This document shows positions 12,283 through 23,838 of a stretch of 45,000 nt of DNA, piece by piece. This DNA comes from Neocallimastix lanati (nom. inval.) (taxonomy: Eukaryota; Neocallimastigomycota; Neocallimastigomycetes; Neocallimastigales; Neocallimastigaceae), in assembly GCA_016946835.1 (NCBI GenBank), contig JACVTC010000078.1, positions 82,501-127,500 on the forward strand, given 5' to 3'. The notes under the pieces were generated by a model, which was not told the DNA's origin, made no database searches, and saw only the letters and a list, made by a program, of their open reading frames with translations. Each line of letters opens with the position of its first letter. The stretch's first letter is position 1. The position numbers and the translations under genes are program-made.

Positions 12283-13566
12283 TTTTTTAACAGCAGCAAA
12301 CTTGTTTCATCTTTATTAATTAAATATTTGATAATATACATGTAATAAAATAATAAAAAAAAAAAGATAAAAAAATAAACAAAAAATAAAACACAAAATA
12401 AAATAAAATAATGGTATAATATATTCTAGTTTCATTTAATTAATATTTGTAAGACTTCACAAGGGCATTATTATACTGAAGTATAAAAATTAATTTTGAC
12501 TTCGCAATGTAAATCATAATTTTAAGATACGAAATTATGATCTTCATTGGTTGCGCTAGCCCTGCTGGCCTGTCTTACTGTTTCTTCAGCATTGACGCTC
12601 TTGGTAGTAGTAGTATGATTCGATTTGAACCTATTGAACAAAGACCATTGCTGGCCAATAGCAATAGGTATAATCGATTGGGGAAGTGCCGCAGTAACCA
12701 TTAAGAACGGAGTATCAGAATAAGCACCTGATTTCATCTGGCACTTAAATAGATCCTTCCATTCCCTTGTACTGTTATTAATACTTCGACCTCCAAGAAG
12801 AAAATTAAACACTTTTTCACACACACTAGAATCAATATACACATTATTTTCAATACTATTACTAACATTACTAAAAATACTATTACTAATATTACTATAA
12901 TTATTATTACTATTACTATAATTACTATTACTATTATTATTATTGCTATTATCATTATTACTATTAACAATATCATTTGTTAGGTTGCCACGGTAAAAAG
13001 CATTATATAAAAATAAAATTTTATCATTAACTTTACTTCGAATATGATTGAAAAAAGGACAATCAATTAACCAATGACTTATCCATTGTTTATTACTTTT
13101 ACAACAGGGACAAAAATTAGGACACATTTGATCTACTATTTTTGCAGCTTTAGCAATTCTAGCATCTAATCTATATCCGCTTCGCGCTCTCAATAGCCAA
13201 TAGAAACCATATGAAAGATCAGGATATTCATAACAAAGTTTAATAAATTTTGATGTTTCTTCGAATTTGTTTTTGTCATAAAACTCAGCTTTAATAGAAT
13301 TGATTTTCATATCTCTTTTCCAATAAAAATCCTTGATTTTATTATCGTTATTACCTCTTTTCTCTAGTTTACGTTAAAGAGTTCTACTTTCTTTCGTCCA
13401 TGTATATTTTCTAGATTTTGGAATATTATTAACTAAATAGGAAATAATACAATTTGAATCTTTCCATTTATCAAAACATTTGACTTGAGACAAAGCACAC
13501 TTAGCTGACAATGGAGGAATATTTAAATCTTTTTGAATAGAATCAATTCTTTTAAGAATATATAAT
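12283..13566 (-). mobile_element. LINE (non-LTR retrotransposon) 3' fragment, copy 1
   Basis: Read on the minus strand, this is the 3' part of the same element as 22428-23833. It carries the C-terminal ORF, a 3' UTR with the same short inverted repeats, and a short A-tail (seven T on the plus strand at about 12283-12289). Similarity to copy 2 fades at about 13545-13566, so the copy is more 5'-truncated than copy 2. I found no convincing target-site duplication. Poly-Asn codon numbers differ between the copies, as expected for an unstable coding repeat. Confidence 0.85.
12522..13545 (-). pseudogene. LINE ORF C-terminus (zinc-knuckle region), interrupted
   Basis: The frame matches copy 2 almost residue for residue, but Arg (AGA in copy 2) is a TAA at 13376-13374, cutting it. 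Downstream of the stop it is open from the ATG at 13310 to the stop at 12522 (262 aa). It holds a C-x2-C-x8-H-x4-C zinc knuckle (C-P-C-C ... H-W-L-I-D-C), typical of the zf-RVT segment after the reverse transcriptase in LINE proteins. An Asn/Ser-rich repeat follows, then a conserved tail ending N-F-V-S. No catalytic domain remains, so it cannot transpose on its own. Confidence 0.85.
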
Positions 13567-13754
13567 TAGAAAAAAAAAAAAAAAAAGAAAAAAAAGAAGA
13601 AAAGAGAGATACTTGTAAGAAAAATGAAAATAATACTATTTCTTAAAAAACATAAATAAATAATAATAATTAAATAACTTTAATAAATAATATCGATGAC
13701 AAGCAACTGAAATAAACTATTTATATCAAAAACATTCATATTACATAGAGTTTC

Positions 13755-13792
<38 letters not shown>

Positions 13793-13993
13793 GGTACTTT
13801 TATTTATTACTATATTAATATTAATTTTTATTTTATCTTATTTTATTTTATTTTATTTTAATAGTATTATTAAAAATAATTAAACTATTTACTTTATTAT
13901 TTACGAAAATTTTACATATAAATTATTATTATATTAATAAAATACAAATTATTTTTTTTAAAACAATAAAACAAAAAAACTAAAAAAAAAAAA

Positions 13994-14024
<31 letters not shown>

Positions 14025-14353
14025 TAAAAAAATAATATATATATAAAAATATATATATATAATTATTGAAAATATAAAGTGTTAAATATTATGTATATCT
14101 AATTATAAAATATAATGATATTATAGTTAATAATAACTAAATAGTTATTATTATAGGTACATTAACAATTTTAACTTTATAATTATTTTTTCAAAAAACT
14201 TTAAACAAGAAAATAAATACATAAATTATTATTATTTTAATTGAAGATAAAAAATTGAAATGTATTTTTTCTTAATATGTTGATTTTGAGTTTTTTTTTT
14301 TTTAATTTTTTATTTTGTATTTTTGTTCTTAATTATCCTTCAGTTTTCTTTAT
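13567..14353. other. AT-rich spacer between LINE copy 1 and VAMP gene
   Basis: Contains a poly-T run of about 34 bases near 13757-13789, A-runs near 13983-14030 and nothing coding. The right end is the 3' UTR side of the VAMP gene, which is read on the minus strand. Confidence 0.6.
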
Positions 14354-15001
14354 TTATTGTTTAGTTTCTTGGGTTTCTTCACCACCGCCTAATCCTCCGA
14401 AGAGTTTAACTAATTTTAAATATTTATACACAATTATTTTATTAACAATATTAAACTTTTTTTTTTTAATTTAATTAAAAAATATTTTATTTCAGTATAC
14501 TTACTTAAGATGAATAAGATAATTAAACCAACAATAACACCAAGAATAATCTTTAATTTCATATCCTTCCACCACATTTGCTTTCTTACTCTGTTGGCTC
14601 CTCTCTTAAAGTTTGAAGATTGTTGTTGAAGATCCTCTATTTATTATATTTATTTATATATTATAATACAATTAATAAAATTATATCTTTTTAAAACGAA
14701 ATAATTTCTTTATTTAAACAATTTTTCTTACAAATAAATTATTACACTTACCAGTTTTAACTTGTAAGGTATCTAATCTTTCACCTCTATCCATAACCTT
14801 TTGAATGTTGTCTTGCATAATACCGACAACTTCATCAACCTATAAATAATATAAAAATGAAATAAAATAAATAAAAAATACAAAATTTCTATATTTAATT
14901 TTTTACTTTTACTTAATATATCTTTCTATCTAATAATAATTATATATATTAAAATTACTTGTTGTTGAACTTGTTGAGCCTTGTTATTGTTGTTGTCAGA
15001 C
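14354..15001 (-). CDS. Synaptobrevin/VAMP-type R-SNARE (tail-anchored)
   Basis: Coding exons in order: 15001-14959, 14839-14752, 14636-14505, 14409-14354, all with GT-AG introns and matching phases. The product is about 106 aa. It has a short Asn/Gln-rich N-terminus, an R-SNARE heptad region with the zero-layer Arg in V-M-D-R-G-E-R-L (about residue 33), then R-K-Q-M-W-W-K before a hydrophobic anchor (about 72-92), as in Snc1/VAMP2. The R-SNARE pairs with three Q-SNAREs to fuse vesicles, here probably at the plasma membrane or endosome. The first visible exon starts in phase 2 with G-TCT-GAC, so the initiator ATG is probably split by an intron. A candidate AT|GTAAC lies at 15344-15343 but is unproven. 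A Gly/Glu-rich tail of about 14 residues follows the anchor and would face the lumen or outside, longer than in most VAMPs. Confidence 0.88.
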
Positions 15002-17325
15002 CTATTTCATAATAATTTATTTAATAATAATGAAGAATAATAATAATTAAAAAAAAAAAAAATTAGAAATCAAATTGTTCAAATTCACTTCATTAGAACT
15101 TTTTAAATCAACAATATTCTTTTTTTCTTTCTTTTTTATTAAAATTAACTTTTTTTCCACTTTTAAAATTTATATATTTTTTGTTTATTATTCATCTTTA
15201 ATTTATTGATTTCAAATAAATCCACATCAACATATTGAATTTAATATTTATTGTTGCAATAATATATATGTAAATTTTAATTTTTTTTTTTTATTTTCAT
15301 TTTTATAATTATTTCTTATAAAAATATGTTTATATCCGTTACATATTTATTTTTATTTTTATTTATTATATAGTACTAAAATTACTGTTTATGTAATCGA
15401 AATTTAAATAAATATTTTTTTTTCTTTAATATTTTTTTTAATAATAATATTAATATTATTTATTTATCTATTATATTTTTATAAATTTATATATACTAAC
15501 ATTTTATATTATTTTAATTTGTTTATTTAAGAAAATAGATTTTAATGTGTTTTTAATAATCTAAAAATAAATTAAATATTTCGTTTTGATTATTTATTTA
15601 TTTTTTTTTTTATATTTATAAAAAAATAAAAACGTTTTCTATTCAAATTTACAATAAAAAAAAATTGAAAAAAAAAAAATTTTGAATTATATTTATATGT
15701 ATATTTATATATTGATATATAAATCAAATTTTAATGGCTAAAAAAAATAAAATAAAATAAAATATAGAGAAATAAAGAAATAAAGAAAAAAAAAAAAGTC
15801 TATTATTTATTATTTAATAATTATTTAATAATAACATTTATATATATTATTAATTACTATTAGTTACTTATTATTTAAAATATATAGCATTGAAGGTATT
15901 TGTTAATTCATTTAGTTATTCCTTTGAACTATATAAAAAAACATATTTTATTTTATTTTGCATTATATTGTATTATATTAAAATTATATATTATTTCAAT
16001 TAAATTTTATTCATTCATAATCATTTATCGTATATTATTATATTATTCAATTTTTCAATTATTTATTTATTTATTTATTATTTATTTAATTATTTAATTA
16101 TTTATTATTTAATTAATTAATTAATTAATTATTTATAATTTATTTATTTATTTATTAATAAATACTTTTATTTATTATTTAATTATTTATTTATTTATAA
16201 TTTATTTATTTATTTATTATTTATTTATTTATTATTTATTATTTTTTAATTTCTTAATAATGAATAAAAGAATTTCATAACTTCTAAATTTAATTTCTTA
16301 ATATTTTTAAATTATATAAAATATTTTACATTAAATTTTTAATATATTATAATTACCATAAGAGGAAAAATATTTTTATTATATATTATTCATTTTAAAT
16401 TATTTTATATCTTCTATATATTCAAATTAAATAGAATATATTTTGTAAAGTACTAAATATACTATATAATATATTACAAAATATATTAGAAATTCTAAAA
16501 TATTCATTTATTGATGCATTTATTTATTTCATATAAATAATATAATATAATATATGATGGCAATTCATTGGATATATAAAATATAAGTGATAATTCTAAA
16601 ATTTTAACATTTTAATATTATTATTTATTTATTTTTTTTATATATTTATTTATTTATATAAATCTTTTATATCAGAAGAGGAAACCAAAATTTATGTCTT
16701 ATTTTTATTTATATATATATAAATAATATAAAAGTATTAATGTTTAGTTTATTTATTTAGTTTATATAGATAAATAGATATATATAAATATACTTTTCTT
16801 TTTCTTCACTCATAGTCTTTTTTTTTTTTTTTTTAATTTTTAATAATAAATTAATAATTATTTATTTGTTTTAATGAATACATTAAAATAATTATATTTT
16901 ATGTACATTAATTGTACATTCTGTATACGTTATATGTTGTTTAAATAATAATAGAATTTGCCAATATTTATAGCCATAAATTTATATATTATTTACATAA
17001 ATTTATTTTCACACTGATTATTCTATTTTTAAAAATTATATTAATAATTGTTGTATTTTTTTTTTTAGGGTGTTCTATATTCTATTAATTCTTCTAATAT
17101 CATAAGGATATACAGAATTATTAATTATTAAACTATTAAATAGAGAAATAAATATATATATAAATATATAAATTTTTATTTAATAATAAAATAAATATTT
17201 ATAAATTTAAAATTTCTTTGGAAAATAATAATTTTGATTATATTATTTATCTAATACTAATTTAATGTGGATTATTTTTATATTACTTATGAAAGTTAAT
17301 AAATATATATGAAATATTAATTATT

Positions 17326-17365
17326 GTATTTTAGCTTATAATTATGTAATTATAAGCTAAAATAC
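17326..17365. repeat. Perfect 19-bp inverted repeat with TG loop
   Basis: Left arm GTATTTTAGCTTATAATTA (17326-17344), loop TG, and the exact reverse complement at 17347-17365. It would form a near loop-less cruciform or RNA hairpin. It contains an AGCTT core, so it is not merely an alternating AT run. Confidence 0.9.
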
Positions 17366-17757
17366 ATAAATTTAATGTTTTATCTTTTAGTTTATTATTT
17401 TTATTCTTTTTTTTTTTTTATACTACCTCTCTTTAAATAATAATAAATTATTGAGAAGAGTCTATTTTTTATATTAATAATTTTTTATTATAAAATATCA
17501 TTAATAATTCTGATATTAAGATTCTAACTACTTTAAATGTATCATTGTTAATATTAACACTACCTTTTTTTAAAAAATAATAATAAAATTAATATATATA
17601 ATTGATCATATGATTACAATAGTATATAAATCAAGTGATCGAATAATAATATGTAATTAAACATGTGATTATTGTTTTAAAGTGTCTAAATCCATAAAAT
17701 TATGTGGAGTATCATAGGATTAATGGTTACAATTAGAAAAAAAATATATATAATAGA

Positions 17758-17803
17758 ACTGTTAAAAATGATTTATATATGTATATAAATCATTTTTAAC
17801 AGT
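17758..17803. repeat. Perfect 22-bp inverted repeat with TG loop
   Basis: The arm at 17758-17779 begins ACTGTTAAAAATG and is matched exactly in reverse complement at 17782-17803, again around a TG centre. It lies about 390 bases from the similar hairpin at 17326 but has unrelated arm sequence. Confidence 0.9.
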
Positions 17804-18086
17804 AGGAAATGTTTATTATAGTAAATAATTATAAAAGAGAAAAATACTAGAAATAGTTTAGTTCTCTATCCAAGAATAATAAATACTAGATTACCGTAAT
17901 TCTTGAGATCAAAATATAAAAATAAAATAAGTGTTAGTTTACATTTTAAATAATGGTAAGTAATTGTAATTCTTTTAAATAAATAAAATTTAAATAAAAT
18001 AAATTTTTAAAACATATAAATTATATATCCCCCATTTAAAAAAACAAACCTTAAAAGAATCGAATCTGAATTTCGTACTTTATCAT

Positions 18087-18125
<39 letters not shown>

Positions 18126-18195
18126 TTATATACAATATATAATTTATTATTTACTTATTTATTTATTTATTCATTGATTTATAATTAATATAACT

Positions 18196-18237
18196 ATGAT
18201 TTAACATAATTCATGATTTAACATAATTCATGATTTA
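18196..18237. repeat. 17-bp tandem repeat, 2.5 copies
   Basis: The unit ATGATTTAACATAATTC is present twice exactly (18196-18212, 18213-18229), followed by eight bases of a third copy. Confidence 0.9.
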
Positions 18238-19084
18238 TATAATCAGTTATTAATTATTTATATATTATTAATTAAGAAATGTTACTAAATGCTATTAAAA
18301 ATTTTTAAAACAAAACCATAATAAACTATGAAAAGTTTCATAAATTTAACATTTTTTTTTTAATATAATAGTATATTTTAATTTATATAAAACAAATATA
18401 TTGAATGTATGAACTTTTTTTTTTTTTTTATTATAGTTTAATTTAATATCAATAATAAAAATGAAAGAAAATTTTTTTTTATCATTATTAAATATTTTTT
18501 TATCATTATTAAATATAATAAATATTCAGTATTTTAATACAATTGATTTAAAGTAATTAATATATTGTTCAATTAAATGTTATATATAATAGTTTAATCT
18601 ATTGAATATTATTTAAAATACTTTATTTATCTATTTATTTATCTATATTTATTATTATGATGTATATATTTATATATAAATATATTTATACATATTTTTT
18701 TTTTTTTTATTGTTATTTATTTATTATAATTCTTTTCAAAGTAATAGTTCTGATAATAATAATAAATTCTGATAGTAATAATATGTATACATTTACAGTA
18801 TCGGTATACATTTAATATTTTCTTCTATAGTAATTTTTTTTTTTTTTTTTTTAAAAATCTTTAAATAAAATAAAGTTATATGAAAGAAATTCTCTAAGCT
18901 AAAAAAAAATAATAATAATTATTATTTTATAAATATTAGATTTGAATAAAAAAAAATTCATTTAAAAAGTTGTTTAATAATATAAATAATATTATTTTTT
19001 ATATTTAAATTTTTAAAACTAGTTAATGTAAAAATGGAATATATAAGTTTCTATCCAATGAACACTAAATAAATACATAAAGAA

Positions 19085-19116
<32 letters not shown>

Positions 19117-20834
19117 AATAAGATTATTATTATTAAATAATTAACAATTGTAATAAATATTATTTCATTCTAAATAATTCTTTATAATTTCAAATTTATT
19201 CATATTCAAATTTAATATTATAAATTATTTTACTTTTATATTTTGATTTTGATGTTTACCTTTAGAATAATGAGAAAAGTATGATAATTATTATTTTTAG
19301 TATTAAAGAAAAAAAAAAAAAAAAAAAAGAATGCTTATCATTTTTAATCAATACTTTTTTTTTTTATTATAAATATATGTATTATAAAATTTCATAACCA
19401 TAACTATAATATATCAATATGATATAAAATGAAAATTACATATTTCATTAAAAAATTTTTTAAATTTTAAAATATTATTATATTATTAGTAATAATAATA
19501 TTATTCATGGTATTATATTAAAATATTAATATTTTTATTATTTTTTATGAAATATTATGATGATATCATTATATTATTATATAAAAAAAAAGTAGTTTTA
19601 TTCATTTAGATACAAAAACTAATATAACATAATAATTATTAATAATAAATAAATTTGTATATATATATTTAATAATTATTATGTAATGCATTCTCTATTT
19701 CTCTAATAATAGAATTCATTATGAAAAATTTTAAAAAAATAATTTATTTATATATATTGAACAAAATGGTTATAGATTCCAATGACTTTATTAAAAGTTT
19801 TTTCCTATTAATCATATTATTATAAATTATTAATAATAAAAAAGATATTAATAATTATTATCAATAATTTTTTTTTTTTATTTTAGATCAAATTATCTTG
19901 AAAATTTTTAACTAAAAAAAAAAAAAACTAGTAAAAAAAAATTAAATGATATAAATTATACCAATATTAATTATAATAATTTATTAATATTAAAATTTTT
20001 TAAATAAAACTTTAACAATAATATTCTTGGAATAACATAAAAATATTAATATATTGTTATAAATAATTTTATACTATATTTAAAAAATTCATTAAATTAA
20101 ATGAAAGAAACTACTTTTATTTTTATTACAAAAAAAAAAAAAAAAAAAATTTAATGTAACAATTATTAATATATATGTTATATTTTATTATATTTTTTTT
20201 AATTAATTAAAAAAACATCTTAAATAAATGGTTTATTAAAATTTTTTAATTTTAATAATAAAAATACTAATAAAAAATAAAAATAAAAATAAAAATAAAA
20301 ATAAAAATAAATATATTAATTATTTATTTTTATTTTATTTTATTTTTATTTTTATTTTTTTATTAGAAGATTGACAAAAAAAAATTTAAAAAAAAAATAA
20401 AAATAAAAATAAAAATAAAAAAAAAAGTTAAAAAAATAAAAATAAAAGATTAAAAATAAAAAAAAGGTTAAAATAAAAAATAAAAATATAAAAATAAAAA
20501 TAAAAATAAAAATAATTTTATATTCGATCATTAGTTTATTTAAGATAAATATAAAGATAGATATTATTATAATTATTAGATTTAAAAATAATTTCATTAT
20601 ACAAACTATAATTTTTAATATAGTTTACTTAGTCAATCTCTTTAATTAAACTTTTAAATTGCAGATATTAACGTTGAGGCTTAAATATCATGTGATAAAT
20701 CCATCCTTTAAAATCAAATAATAAATTAAACTAAAAACAAAGCCATACCATTAAAAAAATTCATTTCATTTTTTTGTGTATATGGCACATGCTGTCAAAT
20801 TGCATAATGTATATATTATTTAGATACGAATTTT

Positions 20835-20894
20835 ACCAAGATAATCTTTTTACTTTACCTTAATTTCATGGATTTCACCAAGATTAACTTTTTT
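20835..20894. promoter_or_regulatory. Duplicated ACCAAGAT element upstream of RING gene
   Basis: ACCAAGATAATCTTTTT (from 20835) and ACCAAGATTAACTTTTTT (from 20877) repeat 42 bases apart, about 260-320 bases before the RING-protein start. The surrounding 20620-20960 is less AT-rich than the rest of the spacer. A repeated transcription-factor site is possible, but no known factor is assigned. Confidence 0.3.
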
Positions 20895-20993
20895 TCTTTT
20901 TTCTTCCTTTATATTAACGTACATTTAATGACATGATGTAAACGTAGTACTGAATTTAATACTATTTTTAGTAGTATAAAAATTATAAATATA

Positions 20994-21044
<51 letters not shown>

Positions 21045-21152
21045 CAATATTTTATTTAAATAAATTTCAAAAATATATATTTAAATAATATTCTTTATAT
21101 TTTCAAAAAATATTTTTTTTAAAAAAAAATAATAAATAAATAAATAAATAAA

Positions 21153-21323
21153 ATGGAAGGTGAAAACAATGGAATGTGTCTTGTTTGTAAGAAACAACCA
21201 ATTGCTTACAGAACTGTAGGTTGTGATCATCCATGCCTTTGTAAGAAGTGTGCCATGAAACAAGCATCTGGTGGAAAATGTAAAGTTTGTGGCCAACTTT
21301 TCGGTGAATTAAAGAGAATTTAA
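21153..21323 (+). CDS. Small RING-type (C3HC4) zinc-binding protein, 56 aa
   Basis: A compact open frame with codon use and composition clearly unlike the flanks. Cys9 and Cys12, then Cys24-x-His26, Cys30 and Cys33, and finally Cys43 and Cys46 give a C-x2-C-x11-C-x-H-x3-C-x2-C-x9-C-x2-C array, the spacing of a minimal C3HC4 RING, with an extra Cys at 28. Motifs include P-I-A-Y-R-T-V-G-C-D-H and K-C-K-V-C-G. The protein is essentially only the finger, ending L-K-R-I. RING fingers usually bind E2 ubiquitin-conjugating enzymes, but E3 activity is not shown by sequence alone; it could be a structural zinc finger. The ATG follows an A-rich leader with AAATAAATAAA before it, and no acceptor site forces an upstream exon, so I read it as a complete single-exon gene. 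Confidence 0.75.
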   Translation: MEGENNGMCLVCKKQPIAYRTVGCDHPCLCKKCAMKQASGGKCKVCGQLFGELKRI

Positions 21324-22022
21324 ATCTTCAATTAAAAATAAATAAATAAATGACATAAAAGTAGGATAACTATACTATTTAATTTAATAGTAATTACAAT
21401 ACAATAATTAAATCCTATTTTTTTTTTAATTAATAAAAATATATTAATGTAAAAAGTAAAACAATAAACATAATAATAATAATAATATAAATAAATTAAT
21501 TATAAAAACGTCTAATTCAAAAAAAAAATATAAATATATAATTAAAACAATTTTATTTCAATATTAATTTTTAAATTAAATGAACTCTCTGAATATATAA
21601 ATATATAAATTTAATTTATGAATATAAAGAAATAAAAAATACCTGTTTTTAGAACAAAAGTAAAGTGAATTTTATTTAAAATTAATATTAATAATGATTG
21701 TATTAATACCCCTTTAGAATTTAGGTTTATAGCATATATATTGTATTTGTATGCCAAAACTATGCAAATATTGTTCAAAACTATATTAAAACAATCATCA
21801 AAACTATATATAATAATTTTTTTTTTTTTTTAAAAAAAAAAAAAAATGCTTTACTATATTTTTTTATATAATTATTATTTTATCCTTTTTCTTTTTTTTT
21901 TTTTTTTTTATGTCTAATTTCAATTTTTGGATTTTAATTATATTTTTTATTCATAAACTATATTTATGATAGAAAAAAATAAAAAATAAAAAACAAAAAA
22001 TAAAAATAAAAAAGTTAGTATC

Positions 22023-22059
<37 letters not shown>

Positions 22060-22415
22060 TATACAAAAAAAAAAAAAAAATAAAAAAAAAAATAAAATAT
22101 TAAATAAATATTTTGGTTATAATTTTTTAAAACAAGTGTTTGAAGTGCTACTAAGAGACTTTATTTTATTAATTTTTCAATAATTTAAAGCTTTAGTCAT
22201 GGAGTATTTAAAAAATTTTGTATTTTGCTTTTTTTTTTTTTTTTTTTGATAGGTTTTACCATTTTTTTTTTGTAATAATAATTATTAACTAGTATTAATA
22301 ATTTAATGAATAAAAAAATTTTAAATTAATATATATTTTATTATATATATATATATATATATATAATTTTTTTATTCTAAAAAAAAAAAAAACTCTTTAA
22401 TATTTTTATTGTAAT
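21324..22415. other. Spacer between RING gene and LINE copy 2
   Basis: 3' UTR side of the RING gene and then AT-rich spacer with poly-A/T runs and a TA dinucleotide tract (about 22037-22062). No gene is recognised. 22130-22260 is slightly less AT-rich but gives no readable motif. Confidence 0.5.
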
Positions 22416-22427
22416 TTTGAATAGAAA
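22416..22427 (+). repeat. Target-site duplication, left copy
   Basis: TTTGAATAGAAA directly precedes LINE copy 2 and recurs exactly at 23834-23845, right after its poly(A) tail. Confidence 0.85.
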
Positions 22428-22465
22428 ATAACTTGGCTGAAGTTACTCAATGGTACCTACCTTGA

Positions 22466-23560
22466 GTTACCATAGTGGATGACATAAGTTTAATTAATAA
22501 AGGATTAAGATGGATTGCAGGTATACAAAAAGCCAAATCATTTATTAATGTATATTCTATTTCAAAAGATTTACATATTCCTCCATTGTCAGCTAAGTGT
22601 GCTTTGTCTCAGGTCAAATGTTTTGATAAATGGAAAAATTCAAATTGTATTATTTCCTATTTAGTTAATAATATTCCAAAATCTAGAAAATATACATGGA
22701 CAAAAGAAAGTAGAACTCTTAGACGTAAACTAGAGAAAAGAGGTAATAACGATAATAAAATCAAGGATTTTTATTGGAAAAGAGATATGAAAATCAATTC
22801 TATTAAAGCTGAGTTTTATGACAAAAACAAATTCGAAGAAACATCAAAATTTACAAAACTTTGTTATGACTATCCTGATCTTTCATATGGTTTCTATTGG
22901 CTATTGAGAGCACGAAGCGGATATAGATTAGATGCTAGAATTGCTAAAGCTGCAAAAATAGTGGACCAAATGTGTCCTAATTTTTGTCCCTGTTGTAAAA
23001 GTAATAAACAATGGATAAGTCATTGGTTAATTGATTGTCCCTTTTTCAATCATACTCGTAGTAAAGTTAATGATAAAATTTTATTTTTATATAATGCTTT
23101 TTACCGTGGCAACCTAACAAATGATATTGTTAATAGTAATAATGATAATAGTAATAGTAATAATAGTAATAGTTATAATAGTAATAATAATATTAGTAAT
23201 AGTATTTTTAGTAATGTTAGTAATAGTATTGAAAATAATGTGTATATTGATTCTAGTGTGTGTGAAAAAGTGTTTAATTTCCTTCTTGGAGGTCGAAGTA
23301 TTAATAACAGTACAAGGGAATGGAAGGATCTATTTAAGTGCCAGATGAAATCAGGTGCTTATTCTGATACTCCGTTCTTAATGGTTACTGCGGCACTTCT
23401 CCAATCGATTATACCTATTGCTATTGGCCAGCAATGGCCTTTGTTCAATAGGTTCAAATCGAATCGTACTACTACTACCAAGAGCGTCAATGCTGAAGAA
23501 ACAGTAAGACAGGCCAGCAGGGCTAGCGCAACCAATGAAGATCATAATTTTGTATCTTAA
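22466..23560 (+). pseudogene. LINE ORF C-terminal part (reverse-transcriptase end and zinc knuckle)
   Basis: Open from after a TGA (22463-22465) to the stop at 23558-23560. There is no natural start, because this is the truncated end of a longer ORF. The frame before the TGA reads W-Y-L-P, recalling the 'Y-L-G-x-P' motif of LINE reverse transcriptases. Next come G-L-R-W-I-A-G-I-Q-K-A and L-H-I-P-P-L-S-A-K-C-A-L (the usual post-RT region), then the zinc knuckle C-P-C-C ... H-W-L-I-D-C (C-x2-C-x8-H-x4-C), an Asn/Ser repeat coded by AGTAAT units, and a conserved tail with F-L-L-G-G-R and T-V-R-Q-A-S-R-A-S. The endonuclease and catalytic reverse-transcriptase motifs are absent. Confidence 0.88.
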
Positions 23561-23615
23561 AATTATGATTAACATTGCGAAGTCAAAGTTAATTATTATA
23601 CTTCAGTATAATAAT
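23542..23615 (+). other. Paired hairpins at LINE stop codon / 3' UTR
   Basis: TCATAATTTT (23542) pairs with AAAATTATGA (23559-23568) across a 7-base loop and overlaps the ORF stop codon. ATTATTATAC (23592) pairs with GTATAATAAT (23606-23615) around TTCA. Both are largely kept in copy 1 on the other strand, with one or two broken pairs each. LINE 3' UTR stems are often the template signal recognised by the reverse transcriptase; that role here is an inference. Confidence 0.55.
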
Positions 23616-23802
23616 GCCCTTGTGAAGTCTTACAAATATTAATTAAATGAAACTAGAATATATTATACCATTATTTTATTTTTATTTTGTGTTTTATTTT
23701 TTGTTTATTTTTTTATCTTTTTTTTTTTTTTTTTTTTTTTTTATTTTATTACATGTATTTTATCAAATATTTAATTAATAAAGATGAAACAAGTTTGCTG
23801 CC

Positions 23803-23833
<31 letters not shown>

Positions 23834-23838
<5 letters not shown>

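Larger units (their letters stand above)
15002..21152. other. 6-kb gene-poor AT-rich region
   Basis: No coding exon is recognised. It presumably holds the 5' UTR and promoter of the VAMP gene at the left end and of the RING-protein gene at the right end. It contains an imperfect (ATTT)n field (about 16050-16250), an (ATTT)n array (about 18085-18126), an (AAAAAT)n field (about 20270-20515), two perfect hairpins and a 17-base tandem repeat, annotated separately. Short open frames here are A/T-repeat artefacts. Confidence 0.6.
22428..23833 (+). mobile_element. LINE (non-LTR retrotransposon), 5'-truncated insertion, copy 2
   Basis: A 1406-base insertion bounded by a 12-base target-site duplication. 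It carries the 3' part of the ORF, a 3' UTR with two small hairpins, an AATAAA signal (23777-23782) and a 28-base poly(A) tail (23806-23833). 5' truncation, poly(A) and a duplicated target are the hallmarks of target-primed reverse transcription. The exact duplication and the long clean tail point to a fairly recent insertion. It is closely similar to copy 1 (12283-13566, opposite strand), with only scattered substitutions and changes in the Asn-codon repeat. Confidence 0.92.

Noticed and set aside
22475-22477. GTG as a start codon for the LINE ORF
   Set aside because: The frame is the truncated end of a longer LINE ORF; reading simply begins after a decayed TGA.
12283-23833. LINE copies 1 and 2 as terminal inverted repeats of one 11-kb composite element
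   Set aside because: Copy 2 has its own target-site duplication and poly(A), and the two differ in truncation point, so they are independent insertions.
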